Under the pieces are notes generated by a model. That model made no database searches and was not told the origin of the DNA. It saw only the letters and a program-made list of their open reading frames with translations. Shown in pieces: positions 44,679-52,909 of a DNA stretch of 64,000 nucleotides. The DNA comes from an uncultured Atopobium sp. (GTDB lineage: Bacteria; Actinomycetota; Coriobacteriia; Coriobacteriales; Atopobiaceae), in assembly GCA_938045565.1 (NCBI GenBank), contig CALIAZ010000003.1, positions 1 through 64,000 of the forward strand, read 5' to 3'. The first letter of the stretch is position 1. Every line of letters starts with the position of its first letter. A program made the translations under genes and the position numbers.

Positions 44679-45842
44679 TTAAATAATGATCATGGCATCA
44701 CCAAATGACAAGAAGCGGTACTTCTCGTCAATGGCACTTTGATAGGCGTCCATAATCTGCTCACGCGTTGCAAAAGCGGAAACAAGCATCATCAAAGTAG
44801 AACGTGGGACATGGAAGTTTGTCACCATGGTGTCTACCACGTGGAATGTAGAGCCCGGCATCAGATACAGGTTGGTAGTTGCGTTTTCTCGGGCAACCAT
44901 ATCGCCTTTGTGGGTCACTGCAGCAGAGTCATCCACCTCTTCAAAGCGACGTGCAACAACAGGAGGCTCATCTGCAGGAATCTGGCTATCCCAGGCGCTC
45001 TCAAGCGAGCGAACACTGGTAGTACCAATGGCAATAACCTTATGACCAGCAGCTTTGGTAGCCTTTACTGCTTCTACTACTTCTGGAGCTACGTGGTAGC
45101 GCTCGGTATGAATGACGTGCTTGGTAGGATCATCCTCTGTTACCAGCCTGAAGGTATCAATACCAACCTCAAGCTCAACTGATGCCCACTGAACTCCCTT
45201 TGCTTTGATAGTTTCAATGAGTTCAGAAGTAAAGTGAAGGCCAGCAGTAGGGGCTGCAGCAGAATGCTCGTCCTGCATAGCGTAGACCGTCTGATACTTC
45301 TCTGGGTCTCCCTCGTACTGCGTAATATACGGAGGCAGTGGAACGTGACCTGCCTCATGAATAGCATCGTCAAGAGTACGGTCTCCCTGGGCTTCAAAGC
45401 GCACCAGGCGACCTCCCCTGTTGTCGTCAACAAAGTCCACAATAGTGCCTGTGAGCACAACAGGAGCTGAGTCAGGAGCATGCAAGCCACCAGCACGATA
45501 CTCAATTACTGTACCAGGTTTAAGGCGTTTGCCAGGGTTTACCAAACACTCCCATACACCGCCCAAGGCATCAATGTCTTCTCGGCGTTTTAAAAGCAGT
45601 GTTTCTGACACGCCGCCCGTATTTTGCTTTTTGCCTACAAGACGTGCTGGCATAACGCGCGTCTGGTTAACTACAACCAAATCACCTGGCTCAAGATACT
45701 CCACAATATCGGTGAAGCGCTTATGCTCTAAGCGGCCATCTTCTCTATGTAGCACCAACAGCCTGCAAGAGTCTCGTGGCTCAGCAGGTGCTTGTGCAAT
45801 ACGCTCTTCTGGAAGGTTATAATCAAAATCGTCAGTTCGCAT
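44679..45842 (-). CDS. queA: tRNA preQ1(34) S-adenosylmethionine ribosyltransferase-isomerase
   Basis: This enzyme moves the ribose of SAM to preQ1 in tRNA to give epoxyqueuosine (387 aa). The start MRTDDFDYNLPEERIAQ is diagnostic, followed by LVVVNQTRVMPARL, a long insert, then HSAAAPTAGLHFT and ATTNLYLMPGSTFHVVD..TNFHVPRSTLMMLVSAF blocks. I use ATG 45840-45842 with AAAGG upstream; the frame continues 11 codons further without a ribosome site. The start overlaps the queH stop by 11 bases, so the two queuosine enzymes are coupled, and QueH reduces the product of QueA. Confidence 0.96.
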   Translation of the reverse strand: MRTDDFDYNLPEERIAQAPAEPRDSCRLLVLHREDGRLEHKRFTDIVEYLEPGDLVVVNQTRVMPARLVGKKQNTGGVSETLLLKRREDIDALGGVWECLVNPGKRLKPGTVIEYRAGGLHAPDSAPVVLTGTIVDFVDDNRGGRLVRFEAQGDRTLDDAIHEAGHVPLPPYITQYEGDPEKYQTVYAMQDEHSAAAPTAGLHFTSELIETIKAKGVQWASVELEVGIDTFRLVTEDDPTKHVIHTERYHVAPEVVEAVKATKAAGHKVIAIGTTSVRSLESAWDSQIPADEPPVVARRFEEVDDSAAVTHKGDMVARENATTNLYLMPGSTFHVVDTMVTNFHVPRSTLMMLVSAFATREQIMDAYQSAIDEKYRFLSFGDAMIII

Positions 45843-46464
45843 GACGTGTTGCCTTTCTTGCGTCACGAGCTTCATGACGCTCTATCTGAGCCTCAGCCGC
45901 AGAATACCTACAGCCGCAATAATTTTGTCGGTACATACCAAGCTCACGAGACTCTTTTGTAGCCTCGGGATAATACGGACGGAAATCTCTCCACACAGGC
46001 GTCAGCCCATGAGCATGTGCAATTGACACCAGCTCATCCTCGCAGGCATCAAAGAGCTGATAGGGCGAGACAGCCAGTGTAGTAGAAACGTATTCAAACC
46101 CACGCTCAGCCGCCACACGACAACTCTCTGCCAGGCGGATTGCGTAACAAGCACGGCAGCGGCGGTCTCGCTCAAATCCCTGAGGGGCCACAGCGCGCTC
46201 CCACTGCTCTCGCGGATCTGCTGCCACAATCACCTTAACATGAGCTTCTTTTTGAGCCCATTTCAACAAGGTTTGGAGGCGCCTGTCATGCTCTTCAATA
46301 GGTTGAATATTAGGGTTAGTCCAACAGATAGTTGGCTCAAAGCCCTCTTCTCTCAGATGCTTTAAAGGTTCAAGCGAGCATGGTCCGCAGCATGCATGAA
46401 GCAGCAGCGGTGTTCCCGGCTCTACTGAAAGAGCCTCAATTGACTGAAGCATGTTTGAAGCCAT
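45832..46464 (-). CDS. queH: Epoxyqueuosine reductase QueH
   Basis: This enzyme reduces epoxyqueuosine to queuosine in tRNA; QueH is the non-B12 alternative to QueG (210 aa). The metal and Fe-S cysteines are in LLHACCGPCSLEP near residue 24, RRCRACYAIRL near 105, and QNYCGCRYS near 180. It sits directly upstream of queA, so the last two steps of the pathway are together. Its ATG overlaps the stop of the CPBP gene in TAATG. Other queuosine genes are not in the window, so salvage of preQ1 or queuine is possible. Confidence 0.92.
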   Translation of the reverse strand: MASNMLQSIEALSVEPGTPLLLHACCGPCSLEPLKHLREEGFEPTICWTNPNIQPIEEHDRRLQTLLKWAQKEAHVKVIVAADPREQWERAVAPQGFERDRRCRACYAIRLAESCRVAAERGFEYVSTTLAVSPYQLFDACEDELVSIAHAHGLTPVWRDFRPYYPEATKESRELGMYRQNYCGCRYSAAEAQIERHEARDARKATRHAN

Positions 46465-47330
46465 TAGTTTTTCTCGCCTTGTGCCTTATAACATTTCCAA
46501 CCTACTATAGCGCAGGCAGTAAGACATACAAAAATGGTAACAACGCTTGCTTCAATACCGTAGGCGCCACCCGAAATAAACTCAGACGCTGCAGAATACG
46601 CCGTTAAAAGCGTGGTGGGAAGAAGTGTGGTAGTAACCGAGATACCCAGAATAGGGCCAGTCACAAAGTTCCAGATAAAGTGCATAGCAATGGTCATAAG
46701 CAGGTTATCGGTAAGCCAAAAAACCAGGCCATACAGGATGCCCATCAAAAAGACTGAGATTACTGCGGCAACAGAGATATTAGGCGTTAGTCCATACGTT
46801 GCAGTAAAGAGCACTGCTTGAAGTACCAGGGCTACAGGGAAAGAACTCTTAGCTGCAACGCCAGTTTGTAGGTAACCTCTAAACAAGATTTCTTCTGCTG
46901 CGGACTCAATAAGTGTTGCCACAAGCAGAAAGAGAGCGGCAAAAATGTTATAGGAAGCGTTGAAGTTAAAATCAAAGCCTTCAATAAGCATGATAGAGCC
47001 AAAGGTAAACAGCACCATCAAAAAGCCAAAGGTAACTCCACGCATAAACCCTGGCCAGGAGCTTATTCGAAGACCCAAAGACCTAAAATCACGCTTATTG
47101 ATGCGGGTAATCCACACAAGGATTAAGCCGCCTGCAAGTACGCTTCCTAGAAGCCCTAGTACGGCTGGAAGAATATCGTTTGGCGGAAGCTCTCCCATAA
47201 CCATCAGCGGAATATGACACACAAACATAAGCAAAAGTGCAAGGTCAGCCACAAGGAAGGGCGTCACCACAGACTTTGGTGGATCCTTTAGGACAAACTC
47301 AAGGCTTGTCTTTGGCTTTTTTCTTCCCAC
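46464..47330 (-). CDS. CPBP family intramembrane metalloprotease
   Basis: This is an Abi/CPBP-type membrane protein (288 aa) related to CAAX prenyl proteases. About eight hydrophobic segments are visible. Motif 1 is EEILFRGYL, motif 2 lies in a following segment, and motif 3 is HFIWNF, which together supply the Glu and His residues for metal binding. The start is GTG 47328-47330 with GGAGAG upstream. It is translationally coupled to queH, but I know of no queuosine role, and the link may be accidental. Members act in bacteriocin immunity or protein processing. Confidence 0.88.
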   Translation of the reverse strand: MGRKKPKTSLEFVLKDPPKSVVTPFLVADLALLLMFVCHIPLMVMGELPPNDILPAVLGLLGSVLAGGLILVWITRINKRDFRSLGLRISSWPGFMRGVTFGFLMVLFTFGSIMLIEGFDFNFNASYNIFAALFLLVATLIESAAEEILFRGYLQTGVAAKSSFPVALVLQAVLFTATYGLTPNISVAAVISVFLMGILYGLVFWLTDNLLMTIAMHFIWNFVTGPILGISVTTTLLPTTLLTAYSAASEFISGGAYGIEASVVTIFVCLTACAIVGWKCYKAQGEKN

Positions 47331-47457
47331 AAACTCTCCTTACATAATTTCTACTCACTATAGTATCGACTTCTGAATCTATTCGTGTAGTGAATCAAAA
47401 AAGATTAGAATAAGAAGATAATTTGCGTAATCTACTAATTCCAACTGCGAGGTATCC

Positions 47458-49497
47458 ATGGCCGAAAGCTACGACATGAACATGCGCCCTCATTTTCCTA
47501 AACGCGCTGTCATTACCGGTGGTATGCCCTACGGTAATAAAAATCTCCACTTTGGACATATTGCGGGCGTCTTTGTCCCAGCAGATTTCTTTGCTCGTTT
47601 CTTAAGAGATCGCATTGGCCAGAAAAACGTCCTGTTTATCTCGGGAACTGACTGCTATGGCTCTCCTATTGCAGAGGGTTATCGCAAAAAGGTTGAAGAA
47701 GAAGGTTACGAGGGCACCATCCTCGATTACGTCAATCAAAACCACAACCTGCAGAAAAGCGCTCTTAACGCCTATAACATCTCTCTTGATTTCTACGGTG
47801 GTTCCGCGCTAGAGCCAGCTGCAAAGATTCACGAAGAGATGGCAGACAGCATCATGCACCGTCTCTATGAGCGCGGTAAGCTCTCCAAGCTCTCAACCAA
47901 GCAGTTTTACGATACCGAGGCTCAAACGTTCCTTAACGGCCGTCAGGTCAATGGGCGCTGTCCTATCAAAGGTTGTAAGTCAGAGAAAGCTTATGCAGAA
48001 GAATGCGACCTGGGCCATCAGTTCAACCCAGAAGAGCTCATTGCTCCTGTTTCACAGCTCACCGGCACCACACCAGAGCTTCGCCCTGCACCAAGCTGGT
48101 ACTTTGACCTGCCACAATATAAAGAGTTCCTAAACAATCTTGTAGAAAAGTGGAAAAATAACCCACAGATTCGCTCAGTTGTTACTTCTACCGTTCAAGA
48201 GACTCTGACCGAGCCTATTATCTACATTCAAAATTCCTACCGCCAAGACTTTGACGGTGTTGCCTCTTCCCTCCCAGTTCATAGCGTTATTGAGCCAGAA
48301 GGCAATGCCTCTTCTTTCTCAGTTGTCTTTGAGAACTGGCAAGACAGAGACGAGGCTCGCGAGAAACTCAAAGAGGCTGGAGTCCGCTTTAGAACAAGCA
48401 AGACGCTTCTGCCTTACCGTATGACGGGCAACATTTCTTGGGGCCTTAAGTCTCCAGACATTGAGGATCTCAAAGACCTTACCATCTGGGTTTGGACTGA
48501 GTCCCTCTGGGCTCCTATCACCTTCACACGTGCTGCTCTTTCTGAAGACGCCAGCAATGGTGGCTCTCGCTACTCTTCTGACGAGTGGCGCGATTGGTGG
48601 TGCAGCGATGATGCGGCCGTCTACCAGTTCATTGGTCAGGACAACATCTTCTTCTACTGCATTGTTCAGAACCCACTGTGGGATGCGCTTGATTGGGGTC
48701 TTATTACCGATACTCCAGTTGCCAACTACCACATCCTCTTTATGAATAAGAAGGCTTCCAGCTCTGGTGCTATCAAGCCCCCGATGGCCGAGGAGCTCCT
48801 TGAGCACTACACTCCAGAGCAGCTCCGCGCTCACTGGCTCTCGCTTGGTCTTGATCAGCGCGCCGTGTCCTTCTCGCCAAAGGCTTTTGATACTTCTGTA
48901 TCCAGGAAGGGTAAAGATGGTCAGCCAGATCTTCTGGTAAAAGATGACCCTCGCGTTGTTGATCCAGCGCTCAAGGAGTCCGCATTCCTCACTAACATCT
49001 TTAACCGCATGGCTCGTAGCTGCCTGTATGGTGTAGCCAATGCTTGTGGCGGTCACCTTCCTGTCAGCGAGCCTCACCAGGAAGTCATTGACGCTGCTCA
49101 AGAGGTACTGCTTAAGTACGAACAGCTTGCATACGGCTTTGATGCACACTCCGCACTTGCTGCTGTTGACGAGTACGCTCGCGCAGAAAACAAGCGTTGG
49201 GGCGAGGCTTCCAAGGCTGCTCAGGGCAGTGACGAGGCTTACGACCAGGCACTTGCAGATGCATTCTATGCGCTCAAGACCATCACGCTGCTCATGCATC
49301 CAGCTGTTCCAGAAGGTTGCGAGCGCATTGCAGATGCCCTCAACTTCCCACATGAGGAGTTCTTCTCCTGGGAAAACGCCTTTATGGGTCCAAAGGAGCT
49401 TGCAACAAAGCTTGGTCAGAGCGCGGAAGAGCACCAGCTTGAAGAGCTTCCTCCTCGTTTTGACTTCTTTAAAGCACATCCAAGCCAGAAGAATTAA
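47458..49497 (+). CDS. Methionyl-tRNA synthetase-like class I ligase with degenerate KMSKS
   Basis: A 679 aa protein of the MetRS family, larger than the common bacterial short form. Matches: VITGGMPYGNKNLHFGHIAG (HIGH motif HFGH at 31-34), ISGTDCYGSPI (usual TDEHG, here Cys-Tyr), a zinc knuckle of type C-x4-C-x9-C-x3-H (CPIKGC..CDLGH, near 165-190), FIGQDNIFFYCIVQ and a helical anticodon-binding region near 505-600. The KMSKS loop reads KASSS (432-436), losing the second Lys. There is no T-box. Whether it charges tRNA-Met is uncertain; a paralogue with another role is plausible. AGGT precedes the ATG. The alpha/beta hydrolase gene follows 21 bases later. Confidence 0.8.
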   Translation: MAESYDMNMRPHFPKRAVITGGMPYGNKNLHFGHIAGVFVPADFFARFLRDRIGQKNVLFISGTDCYGSPIAEGYRKKVEEEGYEGTILDYVNQNHNLQKSALNAYNISLDFYGGSALEPAAKIHEEMADSIMHRLYERGKLSKLSTKQFYDTEAQTFLNGRQVNGRCPIKGCKSEKAYAEECDLGHQFNPEELIAPVSQLTGTTPELRPAPSWYFDLPQYKEFLNNLVEKWKNNPQIRSVVTSTVQETLTEPIIYIQNSYRQDFDGVASSLPVHSVIEPEGNASSFSVVFENWQDRDEAREKLKEAGVRFRTSKTLLPYRMTGNISWGLKSPDIEDLKDLTIWVWTESLWAPITFTRAALSEDASNGGSRYSSDEWRDWWCSDDAAVYQFIGQDNIFFYCIVQNPLWDALDWGLITDTPVANYHILFMNKKASSSGAIKPPMAEELLEHYTPEQLRAHWLSLGLDQRAVSFSPKAFDTSVSRKGKDGQPDLLVKDDPRVVDPALKESAFLTNIFNRMARSCLYGVANACGGHLPVSEPHQEVIDAAQEVLLKYEQLAYGFDAHSALAAVDEYARAENKRWGEASKAAQGSDEAYDQALADAFYALKTITLLMHPAVPEGCERIADALNFPHEEFFSWENAFMGPKELATKLGQSAEEHQLEELPPRFDFFKAHPSQKN

Positions 49498-49518
49498 AAC
49501 ACGCAATTAGGAGCACAC

Positions 49519-50415
49519 GTGGTCGAGTTTCCACCCGTCTATCGTCCAAAACCCTATAACAAGCCAACAGCACACCTGAAGAGCCATCTTCAGGTGTTGC
49601 TTAATGACGGCGCGGAGATTGCAACGTTTGTCTACGTTCCCCACACCTCTGCTGGCGAGAAACCCTGTGAAGACCTTGCTTCAACTGCGGCTTATTTAGT
49701 ATCTGTTTCCGACGACACCTTTGCCACTCCTATTGTTTTTCTCCATGGAAACGGTGAAGAACATGGCATCTTTGGCACCATCATTGATGAAGTATGCAAC
49801 CGCGGCTACACCGCAATTGGCATTGACTCAAGAAATCAAGGTTTGAGTACCCGAGGGACAGCTGCCTTTACCTACGAGCAGATGGCAGAAGATGCATACG
49901 TTGTCCTCAAGCAGCTTGGTGTTACCTCAGCTCATATCGTGGGCTTTTCTGATGGCGCCATCCTAGGACTTCTTTTAGCGCGCGATTATTCAGATATTGT
50001 TGCTTCTCTCGTGTCTATTGGAGCAAATCTTGAACCTGACACGTTAGGTGATATGACTTGGCTCTATGAGAGCATTCAGGGCAATAAACGTTGGGCAGCT
50101 GAAGGCTGGGAAGGCGCCGTTCTAGAAGACGGCTACCCTGTTCCCTCGCCTGCAGAAGCCGCTCGCATTGCAGAGCATCTTGAACTCATGGTAGACAACC
50201 CACATATTGATCCTGCAACCCTTGAACATATCTCTGTTCCTGTTGTTGTCATGGCTGGTGAGTACGACGAGATTTATCCAGAGGAAACCCGTCGTATCGC
50301 TGAGGCAATTCCAACCGCACGGCTTCTCTTTATTCCAGGTTGCCCTCACAATGTTCCAAAAGTGTCTCCTGGTGCAGTAGTGCGAAGAATTTTTGCAAAT
50401 TTTGCCTACCTTTAA
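49519..50415 (+). CDS. Alpha/beta hydrolase
   Basis: A cytoplasmic alpha/beta-hydrolase-fold protein (298 aa). The oxyanion block IVFLHGNGEEHGIF, the nucleophile elbow HIVGFSDGAILGLLLA (Ser in GFSDG), a likely acid Asp in GEYDEIYP and the catalytic His in GCPHNVPKVSPG are all present. The class includes esterases and peptidases, and the substrate cannot be told. The start is GTG 49519 with AGGAG seven bases upstream. It lies 21 bases after the MetRS-like gene and probably shares its transcript. No terminator is obvious before the marR region. Confidence 0.87.
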   Translation: MVEFPPVYRPKPYNKPTAHLKSHLQVLLNDGAEIATFVYVPHTSAGEKPCEDLASTAAYLVSVSDDTFATPIVFLHGNGEEHGIFGTIIDEVCNRGYTAIGIDSRNQGLSTRGTAAFTYEQMAEDAYVVLKQLGVTSAHIVGFSDGAILGLLLARDYSDIVASLVSIGANLEPDTLGDMTWLYESIQGNKRWAAEGWEGAVLEDGYPVPSPAEAARIAEHLELMVDNPHIDPATLEHISVPVVVMAGEYDEIYPEETRRIAEAIPTARLLFIPGCPHNVPKVSPGAVVRRIFANFAYL

Positions 50416-50473
50416 AAACAGCGCTGGAACTTTAAGTAATTTACCTGCTTTTATTTCAAGAAAATAAAACTTC

Positions 50474-50522
50474 GGTACTTAATTGTTAAGTACCTTGCTA
50501 TCTCAAAAATTTTGAATATAAT
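50474..50522 (+). promoter_or_regulatory. marR-ABC promoter with upstream palindromic operator
   Basis: The perfect inverted repeat GGTACTTAA-TTG-TTAAGTACC (50474-50494) abuts TTGCTA (50495-50500). A 16-base spacer and TATAAT (50517-50522) follow. The repeat is well placed for a MarR dimer to control its own operon. Confidence 0.8.
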
Positions 50523-50558
50523 ACCTAACAAGAATTATTTCTGTTATGGGAGGTACTC

Positions 50559-51023
50559 ATGCATCAAGCACCTACCTCACCTACTCAAGAGATGCGCATT
50601 ATTCGCAATCTTGGCCACTTGGGCCATTATCTTTACATCACACGCGGATGCCGTGGCGGTCAACAATTTATTTTGACTGCACTGTATCGTGATGGAAATA
50701 TGACACAAAAAGATCTTCTCGCCAAGACAAAGAATACGTCTGCATCACTTTCAGAAATGGTGAGTAAACTTGAAACAAAAGGTCTTGTTGAACGCACTCG
50801 TGTAGATAAAGATCGCAGGCAAACGCTTCTTTCATTAACAAAAAAGGGGCGTCAGAAAGCAGAAGAAGCTCAAGAATCTATTAAGTCATTTGAGTCGCAA
50901 GCGCTGTCTGTTCTTTCTGATGAAGAAAAAGTTACATTTTGCGCATATTTAGATCGTTTAGTTGAACATTGGAACACAATTAGTAGAGAAGAGAAGGGAG
51001 AAACAACATGCCAGAAGAAGTAA
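50559..51023 (+). CDS. MarR family transcriptional regulator
   Basis: A winged-helix regulator (154 aa) expected to repress the adjacent exporter operon until a ligand is bound. A helical N-terminus is followed by the winged helix (about 48-115) with MTQKDLLAKTKNTSASLSEMVSKLETKGLVER and the wing DRRQTLLSLTKKGR, then a C-terminal dimer helix. GGAGG lies six bases before the ATG. The gene overlaps the first ABC gene by 16 bases, so the regulator and exporter are coupled. The palindrome at 50474-50494 is its likely operator. Confidence 0.92.
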   Translation: MHQAPTSPTQEMRIIRNLGHLGHYLYITRGCRGGQQFILTALYRDGNMTQKDLLAKTKNTSASLSEMVSKLETKGLVERTRVDKDRRQTLLSLTKKGRQKAEEAQESIKSFESQALSVLSDEEKVTFCAYLDRLVEHWNTISREEKGETTCQKK

Positions 51024-52909
51024 CCTCAACTGAAACACTTGAAGATATGGCTGAATCTACCAAAGTAGATACTATTTTGGCCCCATCATCGTTGACTGGC
51101 ATTGTTGATGTAAATAATCTTTCTTTTAGAGAGATTGCCAAGGTCCTTTCAAAGAGTATTGGTGAGTTTAAGAGAGATACTATTCTCACACCTGTCTTTG
51201 TTATGGCAGAAACCATCTTAGAGATTCTCATTCCCTTTAGAACAGCAGCTCTAATTGACACCCTTCGAGCTGGTGCTGATCTCAACGCCATTCTTCAGTC
51301 GGGACTCATTCTTGCTGCCATGGCAATGTTATCTCTGCTGTTCGGAACTCTTTCTGGCATTTCTGTTGCTAAGGCATCTACTGGATTTGCCCGCAATCTT
51401 CGTCGTGATATGTTCCGAAATATTCAAAAATTCTCGTTTACCACTATTGATGCTTTCTCTTCATCTTCACTGGTAACGCGTTTGACCACTGATATTTCAA
51501 ACGTTCAGATGGCATTCATGATGCTTATTCGCATGGCAGTTCGCGCACCATTCATGTTTATTGCTGCATTTATTGCAGGTTTTATCATGGGTGGCTGGCT
51601 TGCAATTATTTTTGTTGCAATCATGCCGCTTCTGGGTTTTGGTCTCTACCTTATTATTTCTAGAGTTATCCCCATCTTTAAAAAGATCTTTAAGAAGTAC
51701 GACGCACTTAATGAGTCTGCAGAAGAAAATCTTGCTGGTATTCGCGTTGTTAAGTCATTTGTCAATGAAGACTTTGAGCGCCAGAAGTTTGATAATGCCT
51801 CAGAAGAGTTGCGAAAAGACTTCACTTCAGCCGAGAGGCTCATCGCCCTGAACTCGCCATTCATGAACTTTACTATTTACGTGTTGTTTGTTTTGATTCT
51901 TTACTTTGGCTCATACCTTATTGTTTCTTCTCAAGGAACCGCCTTTGGTGTTGGTCAACTCTCTTCCCTTATCACCTATGGCTTTATGATGCTTATGGCT
52001 CTTATGATGCTCTCCTTTGTCTTTGCCATGATCATCATTGCAGAAGAAGGCGCTCGCCGTATCTGCGAAGTACTACTTGCAACCTCCACCATTAACAACC
52101 CAGAAAATCCTCTGACTGAAGTTACTGACGGCTCCATTGATTTCGAAAACGTTGGATTCTCCTACTCTGGACCAGAGGGTCGAGAAGCCCTATCTGACGT
52201 AAACCTTCATATCAAATCTGGAGAGGTCATTGGCATTATCGGCGGTACCGGCTCTGCTAAGTCCACTCTGGTACAGCTTATTCCTCGTCTTTATGACGTA
52301 ACCGCTGGTAGTGTTTCTGTTGGCGGTCATGATGTCAGAGACTATGACATCGATACCCTTCGTGGCGCTGTTACTATGGTTCTTCAGAAGAACGTGCTCT
52401 TTAGCGGCACTATTAAAGAGAACCTTCTCTGGGGCAATCCTGATGCTACTGATGAAGAGATTCTTGAGGCAGCACGCCTTGCGCAGGCAGACAGCTTTGT
52501 TCAAACCTTCCCTGATAAATATGAAACTCATATTGAGCAGGGCGGTAATAACGTTTCTGGTGGCCAGAAACAGCGCCTCTGTATTGCCCGCGCACTTCTC
52601 AAACGTCCAAAAGTGCTTATTCTTGACGACTCTACCAGCGCTGTTGATACAAAGACTGATTCTTTGATTCGTGCAGGCCTCAAAGATTATCTGCCCGATA
52701 CCACCAAGATCATCATTGCTCAACGTACATCAAGTATTGAAGAGTCTGACAAGATTATTGTTCTGGATAACGGCCGGATTAACGCCATTGGTACACATGA
52801 AGAGCTCCTGAAAGATAATCCAATCTACCGCGAGGTGTACTTCTCGCAGAACAAACAAAGTGTTGATGAAAATCAGTCCCAGGAAGGTGAGGTGACTTCT
52901 CATGAGTAA
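51008..52909 (+). CDS. ABC exporter half-transporter with degenerate ATP site
   Basis: A 633 aa exporter subunit: a long acidic N-terminus (1-45), six membrane helices (about 60-340) and an ABC domain (from about 375). The Walker A loop is GGTGSAKST (the usual G is Ala), the signature is VSGGQKQ, the Walker B ends LILDDSTSAVD (Asp for the catalytic Glu) and the switch reads IIIAQRTS (Gln for His). This is the pattern of the non-catalytic side of a heterodimeric exporter. It overlaps the next gene by eight bases. A multidrug or peptide exporter is likely, and the substrate is unknown. Confidence 0.93.
   Translation: MPEEVTSTETLEDMAESTKVDTILAPSSLTGIVDVNNLSFREIAKVLSKSIGEFKRDTILTPVFVMAETILEILIPFRTAALIDTLRAGADLNAILQSGLILAAMAMLSLLFGTLSGISVAKASTGFARNLRRDMFRNIQKFSFTTIDAFSSSSLVTRLTTDISNVQMAFMMLIRMAVRAPFMFIAAFIAGFIMGGWLAIIFVAIMPLLGFGLYLIISRVIPIFKKIFKKYDALNESAEENLAGIRVVKSFVNEDFERQKFDNASEELRKDFTSAERLIALNSPFMNFTIYVLFVLILYFGSYLIVSSQGTAFGVGQLSSLITYGFMMLMALMMLSFVFAMIIIAEEGARRICEVLLATSTINNPENPLTEVTDGSIDFENVGFSYSGPEGREALSDVNLHIKSGEVIGIIGGTGSAKSTLVQLIPRLYDVTAGSVSVGGHDVRDYDIDTLRGAVTMVLQKNVLFSGTIKENLLWGNPDATDEEILEAARLAQADSFVQTFPDKYETHIEQGGNNVSGGQKQRLCIARALLKRPKVLILDDSTSAVDTKTDSLIRAGLKDYLPDTTKIIIAQRTSSIEESDKIIVLDNGRINAIGTHEELLKDNPIYREVYFSQNKQSVDENQSQEGEVTSHE

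Noticed and set aside
44821..45182. Plus-strand ORFs within queA
   Set aside because: They overlap the conserved queA frame and lack start signals.
48319..49506. A 395 aa minus-strand frame antisense to the MetRS-like gene
   Set aside because: Its sequence is a shadow of a strongly biased coding strand; no motif, no ribosome site, and the plus-strand product is clear.
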